A stretch of 64,000 nucleotides of DNA from a bacterium (GTDB taxonomy: Bacteria > Verrucomicrobiota > Kiritimatiellia > CAIKKV01 > CAITUY01), in NCBI GenBank assembly GCA_037128595.1, contig JBAXWB010000013.1:58790-122789 (forward strand), given 5' to 3'. The notes under the pieces were generated by a model, which had not been told where the DNA came from, searched no databases, and was given only the letters and a program-made list of their open reading frames with translations. Below are positions 11,328-19,271 of the stretch, in pieces; position 1 is the first letter of the stretch, and each line of letters opens with the position of its first letter. The position numbers were made by a program, and so were the translations under genes.

Positions 11328-11825
11328 TCAGTCTTTGAAAATAATGTGTTTCCGGATAAAGAAATTGATCATCAGGGAGACCATGATATTCGCCAGGAAC
11401 GCCGTGGTGGTGGTGGTCCCGTAGGTGTGGATCAAAAAGCCCATCATGGTGCTGCCGATCAGGATGGCAATCCCTGACACCCCGAAAAAGAACAGGAACT
11501 CGAGCACGGGGTGATGGCGGCCCGGGGAAAACACCCAGTAGATATTGATGATATAGGCGGTCAGGTTTGAAAACAGAAACGCCACGGTATTGTCGATCAT
11601 GGAGTTCCGGGCCCGGATGCCTTGTGACACTTCGGGGACCGTAAGGTGGAGCAACGAGGCAATCAGGTCGTGCGCATTCAAGGCGGGCAGGATTTGCGTG
11701 GCCATCCAGTAGAACAGGCAGATGTGAACCAGCGTTGAAATTCCGCCTGAGATTCCGTATTTGATGAACTGAATGAACGGGGTATGGTTCTCGTTCCCTT
11801 TGAACTGGACTAGGATATGCTTCAT
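11328..11825 (-). CDS. GtrA-family membrane protein
   Basis: 165 residues with four predicted membrane helices, the GtrA layout: an N-terminal FIQFIKYGISGGISTLVH segment, a central FLFSNLTAYIINIYWVF with the conserved N-x3-N, and a last helix ending NFFIRKHIIFKD. GtrA proteins are thought to flip undecaprenyl-linked sugars for surface polysaccharides. Its start overlaps the ftsZ stop by 4 nt. The sugar is unknown. Confidence 0.85.
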   Translation of the reverse strand: MKHILVQFKGNENHTPFIQFIKYGISGGISTLVHICLFYWMATQILPALNAHDLIASLLHLTVPEVSQGIRARNSMIDNTVAFLFSNLTAYIINIYWVFSPGRHHPVLEFLFFFGVSGIAILIGSTMMGFLIHTYGTTTTTAFLANIMVSLMINFFIRKHIIFKD

Positions 11826-13009
11826 TTGGCCACCACCACGCGGCGCCGGATAAAGGTCGGCACGTCCATGTCTTCCCCGTCAATGATCGTCGGTTCAACA
11901 TCCTTGAAGAGGCCCTTGCTGATCCCTTCGAGAATCAGTTGGGACTGGGTGGTTTCCTGCTTGCGTTTTTTCCGTTTGACGGCCGGGGTGGCCGGGGGCT
12001 CCCCGGCGATGGCCGGCTCGGGCGTCTGTTTTTCATCGCCCTCATCTTCGGCGCGCCAGAAGCGGGAGGCGACCAAAGTGACGGAGATCGCGTCATTCCA
12101 TGAGTCGTCGATGGAGGTGCCCATGTGAATGTGGGCCTCTTTGCGGGTGGCATTTTCGACGGCCGTCATGATGGATTCCACTTCCTTCACGCTCATGTCG
12201 GAACCGCCCAGAATGCTGACCAGGACGGATTCAGATTCCGCAAGAAGTTCCCCGTTTTCGAGTAACGGGCTGTGGAGGGCGTTTTGGATGGCCGTTTGTG
12301 CCCGTTGCGGGCCTTTGCCCTCGCCGTAGCTGAAGCTGCTGGCGCCGCCACTGCAACGCGCCACCATGCGGAGGGTCGCAAAATCAAGGTTGATGATGCC
12401 GCGCTGGGTTAATAGTTTCCAGATCGCGAAGATACCCATGCTGAGATAATAGTCGGTCTGGTGGAAGGCTTCCTCCGCAGTGGCGTTGGAGCCGGCCGCG
12501 GCAAAGAGCGCCTGATTAGGAATGACGATGACGACATCAGCCTCATCCTGAAGCTGGTGCAGACCCTGCCGGGCCTGGGACATCCGGCGGTCTCCTTCAA
12601 AGGTAAAGGGGAGCGTCACAAAGGCAATCACCATGGCCCCCGTTTCGCGTGCCGCCTTGGCCACCACGGGGCTGGCGCCCGTTCCGGTGCCCCCGCCCAG
12701 GGTGGCCACCAGAAAGATCAGGTCCATCCCTCGAAACAGGCCTTGCAGCGTGTCAAAGTCATCGGTGGCCGAGAGGGCTCCCATATTGCTGTCACCGCCC
12801 GCCCCCATGTTACGGGTGATCTGCTCGCCAATCTGGAGCCGGGTTGTGGCCTGCGTGGCCTTAAGCGACTGCGCGTCGGTGTTAATGGCGATCAGGGAGG
12901 GCCCGTTCTCCCAGTGGGCGGCCATATTGTCCACCGCATTGCAGCCTCCGTCGCCGACCCCCACCACGCCGATACGGCTGGTGACCATGATGTTTTCTGC
13001 CCGTCTCAT
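11822..13009 (-). CDS. ftsZ: Cell-division GTPase FtsZ, divergent, with altered T7 loop
   Basis: 395 residues from the ATG at 13009, which has a GGAGA site upstream and lies 20 nt after ftsA; a longer frame from 13138 would overlap ftsA. The tubulin signature GGGTGTG is at 105-111, NTDAQSL at 43-49, and the C-terminal peptide DVPTFIRRR matches the FtsA-binding tail. The T7 synergy loop reads NLDFATL: D209 is kept, but the second catalytic Asp (D212 in E. coli) is Thr212. It is otherwise a normal FtsZ with a Lys-rich linker. It forms the division ring; altered GTP turnover is possible. Confidence 0.93.
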   Translation of the reverse strand: MRRAENIMVTSRIGVVGVGDGGCNAVDNMAAHWENGPSLIAINTDAQSLKATQATTRLQIGEQITRNMGAGGDSNMGALSATDDFDTLQGLFRGMDLIFLVATLGGGTGTGASPVVAKAARETGAMVIAFVTLPFTFEGDRRMSQARQGLHQLQDEADVVIVIPNQALFAAAGSNATAEEAFHQTDYYLSMGIFAIWKLLTQRGIINLDFATLRMVARCSGGASSFSYGEGKGPQRAQTAIQNALHSPLLENGELLAESESVLVSILGGSDMSVKEVESIMTAVENATRKEAHIHMGTSIDDSWNDAISVTLVASRFWRAEDEGDEKQTPEPAIAGEPPATPAVKRKKRKQETTQSQLILEGISKGLFKDVEPTIIDGEDMDVPTFIRRRVVVAK

Positions 13010-13029
13010 AGGTTGATTGTCTCCGGGAC

Positions 13030-14244
13030 TCAGCGTCCGCCGATCATCTTTGCAATTTTCGACCAGGGCGAGGGCCGTCGCCGCGCCGCCGCCACATTTT
13101 TGAAGGCGTAGCGCAGGAGCCCTGCCGCCGTTGAGCATTCGGGTTTTTCAGTGGCGGCCGCCAGGCCGCTGAACCCGATCGGGCGCCCGATCATGCAGGG
13201 CATGCGGAAGACGCGGTCGGCCAGTTTGCTCAGGCCTTTCATTTGCGCTCCGCCCCCGGTCAGGACCACCCCCGCGCCGATCTGATGGGCAATGCCCTTG
13301 CGCTCGATTTCCCGCAGGATGAGCTGGAAGATTTCGGTCATGCGCAGATGAATCACGGTCTGCAGGCCCGGGAGGCTGATATTCCGGCCCGGATAGCCGC
13401 CTTCGGCCGGCAGATCAATGCGCGGTGGCCCACCGGCCTCCTCTGAAATCGCACTGCCTCGCTCCCGCTTCAGGAGTTCGGCCTGCATGCGCGGGATATT
13501 AAAGGCGAGGGCGATATCATTGGTGACGTGATCCCCCCCGATGGCGTAAGCGCCGGCGGCCGCAAAGGTTCCTGCAGCATAGGCCGTGAATGTCGTGGTG
13601 CCGCCCCCCAGGTCAATGACCAGCACGCCGCCTTCCTTCTGCTCGGGGGTCAGGACGGCCAGTGCGGAGCACAGCCCGCCAAACGCGGTGTCCGCCACGT
13701 CCATTTCAAGGTCGTTGCGGAGCATCCGGACGGTATTCCGGATATGACTGCTGTGGGCGTGGAGAATCAGCATATCGAGGGCGAGGGTGCTGCCTTCAAA
13801 GTTTTCAGGACGGCCGACGCGCTCCCCGTCCACATAAAAAATCTGCCCGATGGAATGAAGGATCTGGCGATCGGCGGGGAGATTGACGGAGCGGGCCAGC
13901 TCGGTGACCTGATCGACATCGTCCTGCGTGACGCCTTCGTTGGTCGAGGTGATGGGAAGGGTGCCCCGGTTGACCAGGCTCTGGATGTCCCCGCCGCAGA
14001 GCGCGAGATGAACCTGATGGATGGCCACCTGGGCGGTATCCTCGGCAGCGCCCAGCGCCTGCTTGACGCAGATGCGGGCATTTTCGAAATCCACCATTTC
14101 ACCCTTGCGAATGCCGGCGGAGGTATGCTCCCCCATGCCGGTGATGACAATATGGTTATCCTCGCGGAGTTCACCCACGAGGGCCATGATTTTCGACGTT
14201 CCGATTTCAAGCGCGACGATTGGAGCCAGTCCCATAATTTCCAT
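13030..14244 (-). CDS. ftsA: Cell-division protein FtsA
   Basis: 404 residues, actin-like ATPase that tethers FtsZ to the membrane. Phosphate-binding motifs are visible (ALEIGTSKI near the N-terminus, VIDLGGGTTTFTAY in the middle, LTGGGAQMKG near 330), with a family-typical 1C domain between. The C-terminus ends SPWSKIAKMIGG, the amphipathic membrane-targeting helix. ATGs at 14244 and 14235 are both possible; the second is better spaced from AGGA. It is the first gene of the operon; ftsQ and mur genes are not beside it, so the usual dcw cluster is broken here. Confidence 0.93.
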   Translation of the reverse strand: MEIMGLAPIVALEIGTSKIMALVGELREDNHIVITGMGEHTSAGIRKGEMVDFENARICVKQALGAAEDTAQVAIHQVHLALCGGDIQSLVNRGTLPITSTNEGVTQDDVDQVTELARSVNLPADRQILHSIGQIFYVDGERVGRPENFEGSTLALDMLILHAHSSHIRNTVRMLRNDLEMDVADTAFGGLCSALAVLTPEQKEGGVLVIDLGGGTTTFTAYAAGTFAAAGAYAIGGDHVTNDIALAFNIPRMQAELLKRERGSAISEEAGGPPRIDLPAEGGYPGRNISLPGLQTVIHLRMTEIFQLILREIERKGIAHQIGAGVVLTGGGAQMKGLSKLADRVFRMPCMIGRPIGFSGLAAATEKPECSTAAGLLRYAFKNVAAARRRPSPWSKIAKMIGGR

Positions 14245-14392
14245 TTCCTGAAATAAAAGTGACGTAGTTTTCCTTAATTGCCGTCATAACGCAATTCTGA
14301 AATCTTTAATTGTCTCTGGTTGCGCGGGGGGGGGATGTGTGCTATTTCTACCCGCTCATTTTGGTTTACCGAGTAGTGGATGGAGGTTGGTA

Positions 14393-15493
14393 TTGGATTT
14401 GCGGCAGGCATATATTGCGCTGAATATGATGCAGGGAGTGGGCCCGGTGACGGTGCGGACCTTGGCCACCCACCTGGGGTCGGTACCCGCTATTTTTGAT
14501 GCCGACAAGCCTGCGTTGATGAGTGCCCCGGGGGTAAGCCGGGAGGTGGTGGGCAAGATCCTGGACCAGCGGACCCGCCTTGATCCGGACCAGGAAGAGC
14601 GGGCGGCCGCCACCATCGGCGCCCACCTGATCACCCCGGTGGATGCCGAATACCCCAAGCGGTTGCTGCAGATCTATGACCCGCCCTTGGCGTTGTATGT
14701 GCAAGGCGCCCTCCAATTACGCGATGAGCATGGGGTGGCTATGGTGGGGTCGCGCCGGACATCGCATTATGGACTGGAAACCGCCGAGCGGTTGGCCACG
14801 CAGTTGGCACACAGCGGGGTCACGGTGATCAGCGGTCTGGCGCGCGGGATCGATACCGCCGCCCATAAGGGGGCACTCAAGGGAAAAGGCCGGACCGTGG
14901 CGGTGTTGGGCGGGGCGTTAGATTGCATGTTCCCGCCCGAAAATGCCGAATTGGCCAGCCAGATTGCGCGGCAGGGGGCGGTGTTATCGGAATATCCCAT
15001 GGGGCGCCAGCCGGACAAGACCACCTTCCCGGTCCGGAACCGGATTGTCAGTGGTCTCTCCAAAGGGGTGACCGTGGTGGAGGCGGATGTGGCCAGTGGC
15101 GCGATGATCACCGCCCATCAGGCGCTGGATCAGGGGCGGACGGTCTTTGCGGTTCCCGGCCGGATCGATTCATTTGGCGCCCGCGGCCCGCATAAATTGA
15201 TCAAGAATGGCGCGAAATTAGTGGAAAGTGTGGAAGACATTCTCGAGGAGCTGGGGTGCTTGATCCCGACTCCCGTGCGGCCCGAGGGGGCGTCTGTCCT
15301 GGCCACCTTGACGGAGGCGGAGGCCGGTCTGGTGACGGTGATCGCCGAGGATGGGGAGGCGGATCTGGACACCCTGATCCGCCGGTCGGGCCGGAAACCG
15401 TCTGAAATCAGCGCCCTGCTTTTGGGGTTGGAGTTGAAGCGTGTGGTCAAAATGTTGCCTGGGCAGCGTGTGGCTTTAAAGAATCGGGCATGA
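14393..15493 (+). CDS. dprA: DNA processing protein DprA
   Basis: 366 residues from a TTG at 14393 with GGAGG at 14382-14386. An earlier start at 14339 is in frame but has no ribosome site. It has an N-terminal helix-hairpin-helix-like region (LNMMQGVGPVTVRTL), then the Rossmann core with VGSRRTSHYG, ISGLARGIDTAAHKGAL and FPVRNRIVSGLS, and a C-terminal winged helix. DprA loads RecA on incoming single-stranded DNA in transformation. It precedes topA by 12 nt, a common pairing. Confidence 0.93.
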   Translation: MDLRQAYIALNMMQGVGPVTVRTLATHLGSVPAIFDADKPALMSAPGVSREVVGKILDQRTRLDPDQEERAAATIGAHLITPVDAEYPKRLLQIYDPPLALYVQGALQLRDEHGVAMVGSRRTSHYGLETAERLATQLAHSGVTVISGLARGIDTAAHKGALKGKGRTVAVLGGALDCMFPPENAELASQIARQGAVLSEYPMGRQPDKTTFPVRNRIVSGLSKGVTVVEADVASGAMITAHQALDQGRTVFAVPGRIDSFGARGPHKLIKNGAKLVESVEDILEELGCLIPTPVRPEGASVLATLTEAEAGLVTVIAEDGEADLDTLIRRSGRKPSEISALLLGLELKRVVKMLPGQRVALKNRA

Positions 15494-15505
15494 AGGAAAG
15501 ATAAT

Positions 15506-18028
15506 ATGGGTAAAAATCTCGTCATCGTTGAGTCACCTGCCAAGGCTAAGACCATCAATAAGATTCTGGGTGCAGATTATGTGGTAAAGGCCTCCATGGG
15601 TCATATCCGCGACCTGCCGGTCAAAAGCCTGGGCGTGGATCCGGAAAAGAATTTCAAGCCGCAGTATGAGGTGACTCCGGATCGCAAAAAAATCGTCAAG
15701 GAACTGTCGGATATCGCCGAAGGCTGTGATGCCATCTACCTGGCGCCCGATCCTGACCGGGAGGGGGAGGCGATTGCCTGGCATCTCAAGGCGCTGTTGA
15801 AGGGGAAGGTGCCGGATGACCAGTTTTTCCGGGTGACCTATAATGAGATCACCCCGCGCGCGGTGCGCGAGGCGTTTGCCAATCCCTCTGAAATCAATGA
15901 AAAGCTGGTGAATGCCCAGCAGGCCCGCCGCATCCTGGACCGGATTGTCGGGTATAAGGTCAGTCCGCTGCTCTGGAGCCGTATTCGCCGTGGCTTGAGT
16001 GCCGGTCGTGTGCAGTCAGTGGCCCTGCGGCTGGTCTGTGAGCGCGAGATGGCCATTCGCGCCTTTATTCCTGAACCGTTCTGGTTGTTTGGTGCCGATG
16101 TGCGGAAGGAAGTGGAGCCCCGTGATCCCTTCGCGCTCCGGTTGGCCCGGATCAAGGGCGGCAAGGGGGAGGTCAAAACCCCGGAACTCGCCGAGCAGGT
16201 CCGAAACGAGCTTCAGGGCCGTCAGTTGCGCGTCAAGGATATCATCAAGCGTGAGTTATCGAAGCGGACCTTCCCGCCCTACATCACCAGCAGTCTTCAG
16301 CAGGCTGGCTCGCGGGTATTTGATTTCACGCCCAGCCGCACCATGAAAATTGCCCAGAAATTGTACGAAGGGATGGATCTCGGGGACGGGCCGACCGGCT
16401 TGATCACCTATATGCGTACGGACTCTTTCAATATCGCGCAGGATGCGCTGGCCACCTGCCGCACCTATATTGAACAGGAATATGGCAAGGAGTACCTGCC
16501 CGAAAAGCCGAATTTCTTCAAGAGCCGCGGGAATGCCCAGGAGGCACATGAGGCCATCCGCCCCACGGATGTGAACCGCACCCCTGACAAAATGGCCCAC
16601 GTGCTCACGCCGGATGAACTCAAACTCTATTCCCTGATCTGGCAGCGGTTTGTAGCCAGTCAGATGGCGCCCGCCCGGATTGAGCAGAAGACCGTGGAGG
16701 TCGAGACCACCGGTTCAGCCGGGGAGGTGCCCGATTATCTGTTCCGGGCGACGGCCTCCCAGGTCGTCTTTCCCGGCTATATGAAAGTCAGCGGCGTCCA
16801 GAAGAAAGTCAAGGAGAAGGATGCGGCGGACAAGGAAGACGGGGCGGAGGAGGAGCCGGAAGTCGATCAGCTGCCTCACGTGGAAAAGGGCGAGCTGCTG
16901 GAAGTCCTGAAATGGCTGGAGGAGCGCAAAGAGACCCAGCCCCCGGGCCGCTTCAGTGAAGCCTCGCTTATCAAGGCCCTCGAAGAGAACGGGGTGGGGC
17001 GCCCGAGCACCTATGCGTCGATTCTCGGGACGCTGTATGATCGCCGCTATATTGCCAAGGAGAAGAAGGCCATTTCGCCGACGGATATCGGGTTGCAGGT
17101 CAATGCCATGCTCGTTCAGTACCTTAACGAATTGTTCGAGGTGAAATTCACCGCCGGGATGGAGTTGCAGCTGGATGATATTGAGGCCGGCAAGATCGAG
17201 TGGACAGACATGCTTCGCAATTTCTACGGAAATTTCGTCGAATGGATGAAGGCGGCCAAGGGGCCGGCGCCGGATGCCGTCAAGGTGGGCCATGTGTTGG
17301 CGATCTTGAATCACATCAAGGAGTGGGGGCCTGAAGTCAAGCGGGGCCGCCGCACCTACAGTGACAAGATCTTCTCCGAGTCCATCCGCGTTCAGATGGA
17401 AAAAGGGGAGAAACCGTTATCGATGCGTCAGTTCGAATCGCTGGGCCGCATTGCGCTGCGCTATCGGGAACAGATTCCGGGGATCGAGACGACCATCACC
17501 GATTCCGGGTTGGGGTTGCTCTTGGAAGAGAAGCCGGATGTGCCGCCGGAGCCTTCGACTGTGGAGAAGATGGCGTTGCTTAAGGGGATGGAGTTTGATG
17601 CCCCCAAGGCCCGGCGTGGCCGCACCTTTGACGAGAAGAAATTTGTCGACTCCCTGCAACGGCGGGTGGACCAGAATCGCGAGCTCTCGCCAGCGCAGAT
17701 GAATGTGGTGAACCGGATGGTGTTGAAATATGCCGACCGGATCCCCGATTTCGAGACCATCAAGTCACGGCTGGGGCTGGAAGCGCAAGGCCCGCAGGTC
17801 GAAGATCCCGAATGTGTGGCCCTGCTGGACCAGCTGAAGAACGTCACCGAGTGGAAAGAGGCGGTTGAGAAGAAGGGCAAGACCTTTGATGACAAGACCT
17901 TTTATGTGTCCCTCTCCCGGCAGTACGAGCAGCGTAAGTCGCTGACACCCCGTCAGAAATCCGCCCTCAAGCGGATGGTGAAGAAATATGCTCCGCCCGC
18001 CCCCGAAGACGTAGCAGCGGCTGAATAG
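15506..18028 (+). CDS. topA: DNA topoisomerase I with novel C-terminal repeats
   Basis: 840 residues. The toprim domain starts KNLVIVESPAKAKTI with the DPDREGEAIAWHL metal motif. The catalytic tyrosine is Y302 in GLITYMRTDS, and an acidic insert lies near 435-450. The usual zinc ribbons are absent (almost no Cys late in the protein). Instead three repeats of about 70-85 residues begin near 596, 683 and 770, each with a G-R-T-F/Y-D-x-K-x-F-x-x-S-L core and an L-S/T-x-x-Q helix. It relaxes negative supercoils; the repeats probably bind single-stranded DNA in place of zinc fingers. Confidence 0.95.
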   Translation: MGKNLVIVESPAKAKTINKILGADYVVKASMGHIRDLPVKSLGVDPEKNFKPQYEVTPDRKKIVKELSDIAEGCDAIYLAPDPDREGEAIAWHLKALLKGKVPDDQFFRVTYNEITPRAVREAFANPSEINEKLVNAQQARRILDRIVGYKVSPLLWSRIRRGLSAGRVQSVALRLVCEREMAIRAFIPEPFWLFGADVRKEVEPRDPFALRLARIKGGKGEVKTPELAEQVRNELQGRQLRVKDIIKRELSKRTFPPYITSSLQQAGSRVFDFTPSRTMKIAQKLYEGMDLGDGPTGLITYMRTDSFNIAQDALATCRTYIEQEYGKEYLPEKPNFFKSRGNAQEAHEAIRPTDVNRTPDKMAHVLTPDELKLYSLIWQRFVASQMAPARIEQKTVEVETTGSAGEVPDYLFRATASQVVFPGYMKVSGVQKKVKEKDAADKEDGAEEEPEVDQLPHVEKGELLEVLKWLEERKETQPPGRFSEASLIKALEENGVGRPSTYASILGTLYDRRYIAKEKKAISPTDIGLQVNAMLVQYLNELFEVKFTAGMELQLDDIEAGKIEWTDMLRNFYGNFVEWMKAAKGPAPDAVKVGHVLAILNHIKEWGPEVKRGRRTYSDKIFSESIRVQMEKGEKPLSMRQFESLGRIALRYREQIPGIETTITDSGLGLLLEEKPDVPPEPSTVEKMALLKGMEFDAPKARRGRTFDEKKFVDSLQRRVDQNRELSPAQMNVVNRMVLKYADRIPDFETIKSRLGLEAQGPQVEDPECVALLDQLKNVTEWKEAVEKKGKTFDDKTFYVSLSRQYEQRKSLTPRQKSALKRMVKKYAPPAPEDVAAAE

Positions 18029-18062
18029 GTTTGGTTAATGTTTAAAAAATGGAGGCCAGGCA

Positions 18063-18179
18063 ATGATTAATTCAATTTTGATCGGTCTAACCTGGCTTGT
18101 CGGTCTGGCAACTGGAATTCTGGTGGCGCTGAATGTGAGCCAGAAACAGGCTGCGGAAACCTTCCAGTCGAAAACATAA
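18063..18179 (+). CDS. Small single-span membrane peptide (38 aa)
   Basis: A short gene: ATG at 18063 with GGAGG about 7 nt upstream, 38 codons, stop at 18177-18179. Residues 4-24 form one hydrophobic helix (ILIGLTWLVGLATGILVAL), followed by a short polar tail rich in Gln/Lys. It lies 34 nt after topA and may be cotranscribed. No family recognised. The good ribosome site and clean helix argue that it is real. Confidence 0.55.
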   Translation: MINSILIGLTWLVGLATGILVALNVSQKQAAETFQSKT

Positions 18180-18200
18180 ACTCAAGGTCCGGATGAATTA

Positions 18201-19133
18201 GTGAAAACAATCAAATCACGAATTATGAAAAAGAGTTTTTTCTGGTTGTTGATCGTCGTGTTGGTTGTGCTGTTAACTCTGGGCATTACCTTCGCGTTCT
18301 TTGGTGGGGCGGTAGTCAAGCGATCGGTCAATACTCTCGGGCCTGCCGTGCTAGGGGTTCCGGTTTCGCTTCAAGACGCACGATTCATGCCGATGCGCGG
18401 ACAATTGCGCCTTTCCGGCCTGCATATCGGTAACCCGAAGGGATTCAAGACGGAGATGTTGCTCGATGTCGGCGTGATTGACATGGAACTGAATATGGCT
18501 TCACTCTTCTCGGATACGATCGAGATCCGGAAAATTCAGGTGAATGACCCGCAAATCACTTTCGAACAGGGGTTGACCCGAAGCAATCTGGGTGCGTACC
18601 TCGATCAACTGAGTGGGGGCAAAAAAGAGCCTGCCACGCCGGCGGACAAGACGCAGTCAGGCAGGAAGGTTGTAATTGATGAATTAACGCTTACAGGGGG
18701 GAAGGTAAAGCTCAGCGTCACTGCGGCAATGGGGCTTTCGGCTCCCATTCCCCTGGCGACGGTGACTATGAAAAATATCGGTCGGGAGAGCGGTGCCGAG
18801 GGGACGGGTATAGCAGATATTGTTCGCATCATTACTGAAGCGGTGATGAAGACGGTGGTCGACGCCATTGGTGGGGCTGGGGGCCTGGCTATCGAGGGGT
18901 TCAAGGCCGTTGGGGGAGGTGTCGTGAAAGTTGGCCAAGGCACGATAGACACTCTGAAGTCGCTTGGCAGCAGCAAGGCGGCAGAGGGGGTCAAGGAACT
19001 GGGGCAGGGAGCCGTTCTGGTTGGGGGCTCGGCCGTGGAAGGGGTGAAGCAACTCGGCAGTAAAGTGGGCGGGGCGGTTAGCGGGGTCTTCAGTGGTGGT
19101 GAAACGAATACGCCCGCTCCCGCGGCGAAGTGA
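18201..19133 (+). CDS. AsmA-like envelope protein
   Basis: 310 residues, GTG start (an internal ATG at 18225 is the alternative). One N-terminal membrane helix (residues 12-35) is followed by a segment typical of AsmA/DUF748 proteins: GVPVSLQDARFMPMRGQLRLSGLHIGNP, then IRKIQVNDPQITFEQG and VIDELTLTGGKVKLS. The last third is Gly/Val/Lys-rich and repetitive (GxGxVKVGQGTIDTL, EGVKELGQGAV). AsmA relatives shuttle lipids or affect outer-membrane biogenesis; the role here is not known. The region just after it holds the damaged start of the SulP gene. Confidence 0.65.
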   Translation: MKTIKSRIMKKSFFWLLIVVLVVLLTLGITFAFFGGAVVKRSVNTLGPAVLGVPVSLQDARFMPMRGQLRLSGLHIGNPKGFKTEMLLDVGVIDMELNMASLFSDTIEIRKIQVNDPQITFEQGLTRSNLGAYLDQLSGGKKEPATPADKTQSGRKVVIDELTLTGGKVKLSVTAAMGLSAPIPLATVTMKNIGRESGAEGTGIADIVRIITEAVMKTVVDAIGGAGGLAIEGFKAVGGGVVKVGQGTIDTLKSLGSSKAAEGVKELGQGAVLVGGSAVEGVKQLGSKVGGAVSGVFSGGETNTPAPAAK

Positions 19134-19271
19134 TTTTCGAATGGGCATCCTCAATTGATTGGCGGCAACTGATCCACCACCTTCGCTTGCAGGGCGATCA
19201 CAATCAGGCCGAGGACAGGCCCTTCAGACTTTTCCTGCAAGTCAGCCACATATCAACCGGCGTGGCTTCGA

